NCBI GenBank assembly: GCA_937892105.1
Contig: CALAUZ010000083.1
Location: forward strand, 1 to 6,086
Direction of reading: 5' to 3'
DNA from: an uncultured Fretibacterium sp.
GTDB taxonomy: Bacteria; Synergistota; Synergistia; Synergistales; Aminobacteriaceae
DNA: 6,086 nt
Shown: in pieces, positions 1 to 4,740 of the stretch
How the letters are laid out: each line of letters starts with the position of its first letter
How positions within the stretch are numbered: the first letter of the stretch is position 1
Program-made: the position numbers and the translations under genes
Notes under the pieces: generated by a model
Told to the model about the DNA's origin: nothing
Databases searched by the model: none
What the model saw: only the letters and a program-made list of their open reading frames with translations

Positions 1-2
1 TC

Positions 3-245
3 AAGTCGTCTAAGGATCACTCGGTATGCGCCTTTATGCCTCACAGGTGCTACTCCATCGCTGATGACGACAAGATTCTTCACAAGCTCTCGTTTCCCTT
101 CTGCTACGTCTTTCAATACGAGGGTACACAGGGCATTCATCACTGCTTCAGGGAAATTCATGGAGGCTGGAGCAGGACTTACACCAACAGCCAGCTCATT
201 GATAAACGAATACAGGAAGTAGCGTACTTCGCTATGGCTGGCTAA
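3..245 (+). CDS. Hypothetical protein, C-terminal part (5' end outside window)
   Basis: The frame is open from the left edge to a TAA at 243-245, giving about 80 residues. The first ATG inside the window (36) has no ribosome binding site, so I read this as the end of a longer gene. I recognise no family; the tail is rich in His, Cys and aromatic residues. Third codon positions are C-rich (TAC, TTC, CAC, AAG, CTC), as in the genes downstream, and the direction agrees with all other genes. The doubt is that the codon-aligned opposite strand is also open, with an ATG at 281, and gives an equally protein-like sequence with a G-rich first codon position. I prefer the + frame because the opposite start lacks a clear ribosome binding site, and because the three TTA codons of the minus frame all fall in the stretch beyond the + stop codon. 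Confidence 0.42.
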   Translation, partial: KSSKDHSVCAFMPHRCYSIADDDKILHKLSFPFCYVFQYEGTQGIHHCFREIHGGWSRTYTNSQLIDKRIQEVAYFAMAG

Positions 246-324
246 CTTTAAGGGGGTGATACCTAACACACAATCACGCATGTAACTATCCAACGTACTT
301 TTGCACAACTGAAAGGAGATTACT

Positions 325-612
325 ATGAAGAAGTACGATTTATGCGTCAGAATAAGCTACACGGACAAGAACGGAGACACAAAGACTTCTTGGGAGAATG
401 TCGGCGTTATGATGGAGAACGGAAACGGCCCGTACCTGCTCATTAAGCCATGGGTCAACTTTGCTGGCTTTCCTCGTGATGAGGGCAGAAGTCATCTCAT
501 CGTCTCATTATTCGAGTACAAGGAGAACGAACAGAGAAGCAATCGGAACAGTGAGAGAGAAGATTTCAGCGCAGATACCCAGGATTACAACCCTGACAAA
601 ATTCCGTTCTAG
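325..612 (+). CDS. SSB-like single-stranded DNA-binding protein with DKIPF C-terminus
   Basis: A 95-residue protein starting at ATG 325, preceded by GAAAGGAG at 311-318. Residues 1-70 look like a small beta-rich domain: short hydrophobic stretches alternate with turns (YDLCVRIS, WENVGVMME, PYLLIKPWV, HLIVSLFEY). Residues 71-88 are polar and probably disordered. The last residues, N89-P-D-K-I-P-F95, resemble the acidic D-x-I/L-P-F tip by which bacterial SSB proteins dock recombination and replication partners. From this I infer an SSB or SSB-like protein; the fold is not proven from sequence, since the body is shorter than a typical SSB domain of about 105-110 residues. Its stop is one base from the next start. 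An exonuclease and a Sak4-like ATPase follow downstream, the usual company of a phage SSB. The alternative is an unrelated small protein whose tail ends in IPF by chance. Confidence 0.55.
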   Translation: MKKYDLCVRISYTDKNGDTKTSWENVGVMMENGNGPYLLIKPWVNFAGFPRDEGRSHLIVSLFEYKENEQRSNRNSEREDFSADTQDYNPDKIPF

Positions 613-613
613 C

Positions 614-808
614 ATGAAGTTCAAGGTTGCAATCATACGCACTGAGACGCAGAGCTTCATCGTTGAAGCAAAGAATAGCACAGAGGCCGTCGAGATGATT
701 TCTGACGCGTGGGATAACGGAGATATTGAGCTTGATAATCCTGACACAAGCGATACTGATTTCTCCCTTATCGGACGTGCTGATGAGAAAGCGAAGGCCA
801 CGTTATGA
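614..808 (+). CDS. DpnD/PcfM-like small protein
   Basis: A 64-residue protein. The pattern is a beta strand with ETQSFIVEA, a helix with STEAVEMISDAW, then NGDIELDNPD and a final strand. This matches my memory of the DpnD/PcfM family, in which a strand carrying a VEVEA-like core is followed by a helix and an NGEIVLD-like turn. The family is named after a gene of the pneumococcal DpnI restriction locus and a gene of conjugative plasmid pCF10; its biochemical function is not established. I chose ATG 614 because it lies one base after the stop of the SSB-like gene. The frame is open further upstream (ATG 461), but that part lies inside the previous gene and does not resemble the family. There is no good ribosome binding site, so translation is probably coupled. 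The stop overlaps the next start as ATGA at 805-808. Confidence 0.72.
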   Translation: MKFKVAIIRTETQSFIVEAKNSTEAVEMISDAWDNGDIELDNPDTSDTDFSLIGRADEKAKATL

Positions 809-1008
809 GTGAGAGTATTACACCTTGTCGGCTTTGTGGCTCTCAGGGGCTAATTATCGTCAAGCACAATCGACTCTGTTCGCCTGTGTTCTCGAACTAC
901 TCTGTCGCTTGTTCCTTCTGTGGGGCTGAGAGTGGAACTTACTTCTAACCTCACGAAGCTATTGATGACTGGAATAACATGAATAATGAGGTGAAGCACT
1001 ATGCGTGA
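805..1008 (+). pseudogene. Lar-type restriction-alleviation zinc-ribbon gene with in-frame TAA
   Basis: From ATG 805 the frame gives a zinc-ribbon protein with C8-x2-C11-G and C36-x2-C39-G, then a TAA at 946-948 after 47 residues. Beyond the stop the same frame continues P-H-E-A-I-D-D-W-N-N and ends at TGA 1006-1008. The Lar family normally has exactly this order: two CxxCG knuckles followed by an EEAIxAWN motif, in a protein of about 60-70 residues. The TAA therefore cuts a conserved domain between the second knuckle and the last motif. The start overlaps the previous stop (ATGA), and the distal TGA would overlap the next start at 1001-1008, which argues that 805-1008 was the original gene. 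Lar of the Rac prophage modulates EcoKI restriction; most homologues are untested. As written, the product is a 47-residue truncation with both knuckles. A sequencing error or readthrough cannot be excluded. Confidence 0.7.
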
Positions 1009-1246
1009 GGTTTCTCGCGAATACTCTGTGTATGTCGGGAGCAACGATAACTACATTGCAAAGGCTCAGACTTTATCACGAGATAATGCTCTCAGTGTTG
1101 CTCACGCTCTCTCCGTCCAGTTCCCCAACTTCCCTATCACTATTGAGGAATGGAAGTTCGTTTTCTCCTCTGAGTTCCTCGAGAGCGGGTTGTTCAAGGG
1201 CGAAGTCATCAACTTTCCGGCAATCAATAGAAAGGAGGCCGCTTAA
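1001..1246 (+). CDS. Hypothetical protein, 81 aa
   Basis: I do not recognise this protein. It starts at ATG 1001, after a GAGGTG ribosome binding site at 989-994, and its first eight bases overlap the distal end of the interrupted Lar-type frame. The N-terminal half (SREYSVYVGSNDNYIAKAQT) suggests two strands. A helix follows (SRDNALSVAHALSVQF), and the rest is mixed, with an acidic, aromatic segment around residues 48-62. No membrane segment, signal peptide, Cys pair or nucleotide-binding motif is visible. The last codons carry the AAAGGAGG that serves the next gene, and the stop overlaps the next ATG as TAATG. It behaves as one unit of a coupled set of small genes. Confidence 0.7.
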   Translation: MREVSREYSVYVGSNDNYIAKAQTLSRDNALSVAHALSVQFPNFPITIEEWKFVFSSEFLESGLFKGEVINFPAINRKEAA

Positions 1247-1392
1247 TGCTTCATCATCGCACTCATCTCTACCGCAGGTTCTACGACTACTATCTTGCTC
1301 ACCTGCGTTCTCGTTACTTCTCTCATCTTCGTCGCTACAGGGAGTTCTATATCAACCTCTACAACTACCTCACATACAACGATGTAGATTAG
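1246..1392 (+). CDS. 48-aa Tyr/Arg/His-rich small protein
   Basis: A short frame from ATG 1246 to TAG 1390-1392, sharing one base with the previous stop (TAATG). A full AAAGGAGG lies at 1231-1238, seven bases upstream, among the best-placed ribosome binding sites in the window. The 48-residue product is very unusual: about 10 Tyr, 8 Arg and 5 His, with almost no acidic residues before the C-terminus. Short clusters recur, such as LYRRFYDYY and LRRYREFY. The strongly basic, aromatic composition would suit nucleic-acid or protein contact, but this is inference and I know no family for it. Codon choice (CTC, TAC, CGC, TTC) matches the neighbours, which supports real translation. It closes the small-gene cluster; the next 126 bases are a leader. 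Confidence 0.6.
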   Translation: MLHHRTHLYRRFYDYYLAHLRSRYFSHLRRYREFYINLYNYLTYNDVD

Positions 1393-1421
1393 CCTTGCAC
1401 ACCTTAAAGGAGGTGATGGCT
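1391..1421 (+). promoter_or_regulatory. Extended Shine-Dalgarno site in a possible hairpin, no well-placed start
   Basis: TTAAAGGAGGTGAT at 1404-1417 is a nearly full-length complement of the usual 3' end of 16S rRNA. The nearest ATG (1416) is only two bases beyond the AGGAGG core, and the TTG at 1429 is 15 bases beyond, so neither is well placed. CACC (1400-1403) can pair with GGTG (1412-1415), and AGCC (1391-1394) with GGCT (1418-1421), putting the purine run in a loop. It may be a remnant, a leader-peptide site or a ribosome standby site. Confidence 0.35.
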
Positions 1422-1472
1422 CTACAACTTGCGCTCGTTACTAGACTGTGTACCTTACAGTCTCCAAATATT

Positions 1473-1500
1473 GCCGGGTGTTCGCTCACTCGGCTTTTGT
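1473..1500 (+). terminator. Terminator-like hairpin in the leader of the exonuclease gene
   Basis: GCCGGGTG (1473-1480) pairs with CACTCGGC (1487-1494) over eight positions, one of them G-U, with a six-base loop, and is followed directly by TTTT (1495-1498). A smaller perfect hairpin, AGACTG/CAGTCT (1443-1448 and 1458-1463), lies just upstream. The terminator-like stem ends only seven bases before the TAGGAGG of the exonuclease gene, so it could end the small-gene transcript or act as an attenuator. Confidence 0.55.
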
Positions 1501-1518
1501 ATTATAGGAGGTTTCACT

Positions 1519-2475
1519 ATGGAATGCAACAAAGTTTTACGCGCCTCTCGCATTGGCTCTCTGTGTGATCGTGCCATCTTCTACTCCGTCAATGGCACTG
1601 AGGAAATCACTTCAGAGAAGTCACAGAGAATTTTTGAGGTCGGCAGAGTTCTTGAACCCGTCATCGTCAACTGGTTACGCAATGACGGCTGGAATGTCAG
1701 ACGCAATCTGTTCATCGACTCCAACGAAGGTATGAGCCTCAGCATATCAGTGGATGGCGGCTCTATCGAAGCTCACCCGGACTGTGTCATCTCTCGTGAG
1801 GATTCCGGTCTCATTCTCGCTGACATCAAGACTATGAATGACCGCTCGTTCAGGTCTCTCAAACGTGATGGAACGGCCAAGTCTCATCCTCAGTACGCTG
1901 ACCAGCTTACTATCTACGCTCAGGCTCTCAGAGTACGCGGATATGAGATTAACAAGCTCGCTATTGTCGCTCTCAACAAGAACAACTGCGAGGGCTACAT
2001 CGACTTCTTCCAGTTTGAGCAGGAAAGATTCGAGGCTCTCAAGGAACGTGCTGAGAGAATTTTCGCTTGTGATGAGGCTCCTGAACAGGGCAACAGATTT
2101 CAGGGCTGGTACTGCTCCTACTGCGGTTACTCTCATCTTTGCGAACTGGCAAATAAGGATACTGCTGTAGGTTCGGAGAGCGTCTCTGCTACTGACAATC
2201 AGGAGGTCATTGACGCTGTAGAACTCCTCAGTGAAAGCAGAGATATGGAGAAAGCTGCTAAAGAACTCTCCGATGAGGCTAAAGCTGTTCTTGATAAGCT
2301 CATCAGACAGCAGGGCATTCAGTCTGTACGGTGCGGGAATCTTATCCTAGTTCTCAATGAGATTAAGAGTTCTCGTCTCGACACCACTGCGCTCAAGAAG
2401 GCTCACCCCGAGCTGGTCAGTGAGTTCATGAGGCAGTCTTCCTCTGTCAGGTACGATTTGAAGGAGGTCGCTTAA
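1519..2475 (+). CDS. PD-(D/E)XK exonuclease, YqaJ/Cas4-like, with apparent 4Fe-4S cysteines
   Basis: A 318-residue nuclease expected to resect DNA ends in recombination. The visible motifs, in order, are: C16 in the first helix (LCDRAIFY); E46 in GRVLEPVI; D88 in AHPD; D102-I-K104 in LADIK, the (D/E)xK signature; and Q125-Y with Q129 in HPQYADQLTIYAQA, the QxxxY-type motif. C199-x2-C-x5-C208 then joins C16 in the four-Cys set that holds an iron-sulfur cluster in Cas4, AddB and related nucleases. Residues 215-318 are mostly helical and end in a SSRLDTTALKKAHPEL segment, like the tail of phage YqaJ-type exonucleases. ATG 1519 is chosen for TAGGAGG at 1505-1511; the frame also opens at TTG 1429, but that extension crosses the leader hairpins. 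The next gene starts one base after its stop. There are no cas genes or CRISPR repeats, so I do not call it Cas4. Confidence 0.88.
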   Translation: MECNKVLRASRIGSLCDRAIFYSVNGTEEITSEKSQRIFEVGRVLEPVIVNWLRNDGWNVRRNLFIDSNEGMSLSISVDGGSIEAHPDCVISREDSGLILADIKTMNDRSFRSLKRDGTAKSHPQYADQLTIYAQALRVRGYEINKLAIVALNKNNCEGYIDFFQFEQERFEALKERAERIFACDEAPEQGNRFQGWYCSYCGYSHLCELANKDTAVGSESVSATDNQEVIDAVELLSESRDMEKAAKELSDEAKAVLDKLIRQQGIQSVRCGNLILVLNEIKSSRLDTTALKKAHPELVSEFMRQSSSVRYDLKEVA

Positions 2476-2476
2476 C

Positions 2477-3382
2477 ATGTCTGTCTTCAGGAAAGCTGAA
2501 CGGCGCAAGGCAAAGCTCAGACTCGCCATCACTGGCCCTGCAGGGAGTGGGAAAACTTACGGCACTTTGCTCATCGCTCAGGGTCTCGGCGGACGTATCG
2601 CTATGATTGACACGGAGAACGGCTCAGGCGATTTGTACTCTGCTGTTTGCGACTACGACATCTTGAACATCAACGCCCCTTTTGACCCTCGCAAGTACAT
2701 TCAGGCCATTCATGACGCTGAGTGTGAAGGATACGACGTGCTCATCATCGACAGTCTCTCGCACTGCTGGATTTCGGAAGGCGGACTGCTTGACATCAAA
2801 GAACAGTTAGCTTCCAGTGGCAAGTATAACTCCTTCAGTGCTTGGTCGAAGGTTACTCCGCTACAGAATAAGCTCATCGAAGCCATGCTAACATCCAAGT
2901 GCCACATCATCGCTACCATGAGAAGCAGAACTGATTATGTGCAGGTTGTCAACGATAAGGGGCGCACTGAGATACGCAAGGTCGGATTAGCTCCGGTTCA
3001 GCGTGATGGCATGGATTATGAGTTCTCTCTCGTCTTCGACCTCAATAATGAACATACCGTTACTGTCAGCAAGGATAGAACTTCTCTGTTTGACGGCCAG
3101 AGCTTCACTCTCTCTACTGAGATCGGCACAAAGCTCCTTGAGTGGCTCAATTCTGGCAAGGATATTCCTGACGCAAAAGAACTAAACGAGCGCAAACAGT
3201 GTATCTATCGGGAGTATCTCGCTCTCTTCAACGGGAACGCTCAGGAGGCTCAGAGTGCTATTCTCGAGGTTACTCAGGGAAGAGGCTCTAAAGAGTGGAC
3301 GCTTGATGACATCAATGCTCTTCAGGATGACTTAGACGCTCACAAGGCTTCTGAGGAACTCCCGCAGGCTGTCAATCTTTAA
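2477..3382 (+). CDS. RecA-like ATPase, Sak4/AAA_24 type (single-strand annealing recombinase)
   Basis: A 301-residue P-loop ATPase. Walker A is G20-PAGSGKT27; a RecA-type D45-T-E-N strand end follows at 44-50; Walker B is VLIIDS at 88-93 with D92. A conserved block around residues 170-190 (VQRDGMDYEF, LVFDL) is followed by SKDRTSLFDGQ, as in phage ATP-binding proteins annotated AAA_24 or Sak4. Sak4 proteins are short RecA relatives that promote single-strand annealing; the one studied from phage HK620 is helped by its cognate SSB. The C-terminal 80 residues are helical and acidic and may be element-specific. AAGGAGG at 2461-2467 lies within the last codons of the exonuclease gene, and ATG 2477 follows that stop by one base, so the two are almost certainly made together. 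A terminator-like hairpin lies just downstream. A helicase-loader-type ATPase is the main alternative. Confidence 0.85.
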   Translation: MSVFRKAERRKAKLRLAITGPAGSGKTYGTLLIAQGLGGRIAMIDTENGSGDLYSAVCDYDILNINAPFDPRKYIQAIHDAECEGYDVLIIDSLSHCWISEGGLLDIKEQLASSGKYNSFSAWSKVTPLQNKLIEAMLTSKCHIIATMRSRTDYVQVVNDKGRTEIRKVGLAPVQRDGMDYEFSLVFDLNNEHTVTVSKDRTSLFDGQSFTLSTEIGTKLLEWLNSGKDIPDAKELNERKQCIYREYLALFNGNAQEAQSAILEVTQGRGSKEWTLDDINALQDDLDAHKASEELPQAVNL

Positions 3383-3392
3383 TTAGGTCGTT

Positions 3393-3430
3393 CGGAGAGG
3401 TCTACTCTTACTTCTCCTCTCCGCTTTTCT
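3393..3430 (+). terminator. Terminator-like hairpin after the ATPase gene
   Basis: CGGAGAGG (3393-3400) and CCTCTCCG (3416-3423) form a perfect eight-base-pair stem around a 15-base loop, followed by CTTTTCTT. It lies 10 bases after the ATPase stop and just before the ribosome binding site of the next gene. The long loop makes it less than ideal, so partial termination is likely. Confidence 0.55.
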
Positions 3431-3446
3431 TGTTCAGGAGGTTTTC

Positions 3447-3737
3447 ATGAACAATCACAAATTCGCTCTCATTTGGAATAACGGTAAGGTCTGCACGGGG
3501 GAAGATTGGGCTATCGCTAAGCACTTCCTCAAAGTCAAGAATTTGCATCTCGGCATCATTCGCGTTAATGGGCAGCTCTTCTACTCCACCAAGAGCAACC
3601 GTTCCAGCTCGTGGCAGACTAAAGGCTCTATTCTCGACACGGGCAACAGAGAGTTAAACAGAAAGGCCGCTTTATCCCACTTCTTCTTCCACTTCATTCT
3701 TCCGAAGCAGATCGGCTTTCATATCATCGCTCTCTAA
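3447..3737 (+). CDS. Hypothetical protein, 96 aa
   Basis: I do not recognise this protein. ATG 3447 follows CAGGAGG at 3435-3441. The first 50 residues suggest alternating strands (KFALIWNNGKVCTG, HLGIIRVNGQLFYS), possibly a small beta-rich fold. A Ser/Thr/Asn-rich stretch around residues 50-60 leads into an aromatic and hydrophobic C-terminal part (ALSHFFFHFILP, then FHIIAL). That tail is hydrophobic but contains His and Lys, so I do not call a membrane segment. The protein is basic overall with a single Cys. The gene stands alone, with terminator-like hairpins on both sides, unlike the coupled genes upstream, so its level may be set apart from the exonuclease and ATPase. Codon choice (CTC, AAG, TTC) matches its neighbours. 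Confidence 0.68.
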   Translation: MNNHKFALIWNNGKVCTGEDWAIAKHFLKVKNLHLGIIRVNGQLFYSTKSNRSSSWQTKGSILDTGNRELNRKAALSHFFFHFILPKQIGFHIIAL

Positions 3738-3740
3738 TTT

Positions 3741-3814
3741 GCTACTTTCAGGCTACTTTTCCTGAAGGTTCTTTTTCTCAGCCGGATAGATGACGATCCC
3801 TATTCGGCTACTTT
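3741..3814 (+). repeat. Three direct copies of GCTACTTT
   Basis: GCTACTTT occurs at 3741-3748, 3752-3759 and 3807-3814, all in the 95-base spacer between two genes. The second copy falls in the loop of the first hairpin and the third straddles the end of the second. Spacing is uneven, so these may be binding sites or small duplications. Confidence 0.5.
3747..3776 (+). terminator. Terminator-like hairpin after the 96-aa gene
   Basis: TTCAGG (3747-3752) pairs perfectly with CCTGAA (3761-3766) around an eight-base loop, and TTTTT (3772-3776) follows after GGTTC. It sits nine bases beyond the previous stop. The six-pair stem and the gap before the T run make it weak. Confidence 0.42.
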
Positions 3815-3816
3815 CT
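3780..3816 (+). terminator. Second tandem hairpin, terminator or leader structure
   Basis: AGCCGGATAG (3780-3789) pairs with CTATTCGGCT (3800-3809) over ten positions with one G-U, around a ten-base loop, followed by ACTTTCTCTC. It is the longest inverted repeat in the window and ends 11 bases before the GGAGG of the next gene. It could be a back-up terminator or a structure shaping ribosome access. Confidence 0.42.
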
Positions 3817-3832
3817 CTCGGAGGTATATACC

Positions 3833-4261
3833 ATGTCTAAATCTAAACTCTCAACAACCAACAACGAAGCAACCAATGCTCAGAGCGCAAAGGTAACTCA
3901 AGAGAAACAGGCTTCAAAGTCTAAGGTTCTCTCTCGTCCTGAAGACTATTCTCCTGCTAGCTCCATTTACAAGGCGTACTCTCACGGCTTCTTCCCAGTT
4001 GCTCACAAGATACTCTTCAATTCTATCTGCAAGGCTTTAGACGGCAAGAACGAAGGCAATGTTGATTTTCAGTCCGTCCTTGATGACGCTCACATGCACA
4101 GGGCTAGTGCCTTGCAAATCATTAAGCATATGGTCAACTGGAACATTCTACAAGTCTCCTTCAACTCCTCTCAAGCCATCGGTGAGAAGCGTAAATCTTG
4201 GGCTTTCTTCAAGATTATTCGCAACCCGGAAGTTCAAGAACAGTTGCCCAAAAGCGCATAA
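3833..4261 (+). CDS. Putative winged-helix DNA-binding protein, 142 aa
   Basis: ATG 3833 follows CGGAGG at 3820-3825. Residues 1-45 are low-complexity and polar (Ser, Lys, Thr, Asn, Gln, Ala) and probably disordered. Residues of about 53-132 look like a winged-helix fold: a helix (FPVAHKILFNSICKAL), a second (FQSVLDDAH), a candidate recognition helix (RASALQIIKHMVNWNIL), a strand, a charged turn with GEKRKS and a final strand WAFFKII. No catalytic motif is visible. I infer DNA binding, perhaps replication or regulatory, without certainty. The frame ends at TAA 4259-4261, while the +1 frame is already open from at least 4059 and carries the GIY-YIG domain further on. The two may be separate overlapping genes, or the N-terminus of one fused product made by a +1 shift; CCC-AAA at 4247-4252 is one possible slip site. 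Confidence 0.66.
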   Translation: MSKSKLSTTNNEATNAQSAKVTQEKQASKSKVLSRPEDYSPASSIYKAYSHGFFPVAHKILFNSICKALDGKNEGNVDFQSVLDDAHMHRASALQIIKHMVNWNILQVSFNSSQAIGEKRKSWAFFKIIRNPEVQEQLPKSA

Positions 4262-4733
4262 CTTTTCTGATACTCTGCTCCTGAGCGGTTATCATTTTCG
4301 CTTTATTCAATCGCTCATTCCTGAGACCGACGCTCTAGGTCATGCGCTCAAGTTCTATCCTCAGACGGAGTATAAAGGACATAAAGCACTACATCGTTTC
4401 GGTCTTGGTCCTTTCTGCCGCTTCTACATTACTCCTCTTGATGTCTCTGGGGTCTATCTTCTCGTCTCTGATGATGAGATACTCTACATTGGCGAGACTT
4501 GTAACCTCAATCACCGCTTCAACAACAGGCTCTACGGCAGTTATGGCTTCATCACTCCAGCGGCTTGTTATCAGGGCGGCCAGTCTACTAACTGCAAGAT
4601 TAATATGCTCGTTCTTCAGCAGTTCGAGATGAAACAGCCTCTCATGCTCTACTTCTTGCAGACTAAGGAGCATAAACACATCGAACGGAAGCTGTTACAT
4701 CTCTACAAAACTCCGTTCAATTCTAAGGTTTAA
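4182..4733 (+). CDS. GIY-YIG nuclease-family protein, start uncertain
   Basis: Numbering from GTG 4182, the GIY-YIG signature is G90-V-Y92 and Y102-I-G104, with R112 in NHRFNNR and E168 in HIERKLL, the expected catalytic Arg and metal-binding Glu. Before it lies a GPFCRF segment and after it GGQSTNCKIN, both recurrent in a GIY-YIG subfamily of stand-alone proteins in mobile elements and genomes. All key residues are present, so DNA cleavage is plausible; the target is unknown. The recognisable family sequence begins just after the previous stop at 4261, yet no ATG, GTG or TTG is in frame there. GTG 4182 is the nearest upstream initiator and lacks a ribosome binding site; ATG 4059 and 4083 lie deeper in the neighbour and give out-of-frame-looking sequence. 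Coupled initiation, a +1 frameshift fusion with the winged-helix gene or an indel are all possible. The stop TAA 4731-4733 lies in a small inverted repeat (4725-4740). Confidence 0.78.
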   Translation: MRSVNLGLSSRLFATRKFKNSCPKAHNFSDTLLLSGYHFRFIQSLIPETDALGHALKFYPQTEYKGHKALHRFGLGPFCRFYITPLDVSGVYLLVSDDEILYIGETCNLNHRFNNRLYGSYGFITPAACYQGGQSTNCKINMLVLQQFEMKQPLMLYFLQTKEHKHIERKLLHLYKTPFNSKV

Positions 4734-4740
4734 TAACCTT

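Noticed and set aside
1..281. Minus-strand partial gene from ATG 281 to the left edge
   Set aside because: Plausible composition, but no clear RBS, opposite to all other genes, and all three TTA codons of its 93 codons lie in the short stretch beyond the + frame's stop, as expected if the + frame is the real one. Kept only as an alternative.
461..613. Upstream extension of the DpnD/PcfM-like gene to ATG 461
   Set aside because: It lies out of frame inside the SSB-like gene and does not look like the family; ATG 614 directly follows that gene's stop.
805..1008. General reassignment of TAA to an amino acid in this element
   Set aside because: The genes ending at 1246, 2475, 3382, 3737 and 4733 all stop at TAA at sensible places, followed by spacers or new RBS-led genes.
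1429..1518. TTG 1429 as start of the exonuclease
   Set aside because: It is 15 bases from the nearest RBS and the extension would cross two hairpins; ATG 1519 has TAGGAGG at ideal distance and gives a normal family N-terminus.
1005..1568. 187-aa + strand frame
   Set aside because: Out-of-frame shadow of two supported genes and the leader, with Ser/Leu-rich content and no RBS.
1747..2136. 129-aa minus-strand frame, and similar minus frames at 2710-2919, 4389-4679 and 5558-5863
   Set aside because: Antisense shadows of well-supported genes, with no RBS and no recognisable motifs.
1519..2475. Calling the nuclease a CRISPR Cas4
   Set aside because: There is no CRISPR repeat array or other cas gene in the window, and the pairing with a Sak4-like ATPase points to phage-type recombination.
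4059..4181. ATG 4059 or 4083 as start of the GIY-YIG protein
   Set aside because: The added residues are Ser/Thr/Leu-rich shadow of the winged-helix gene; the purine run before 4059 is only two bases from the ATG.
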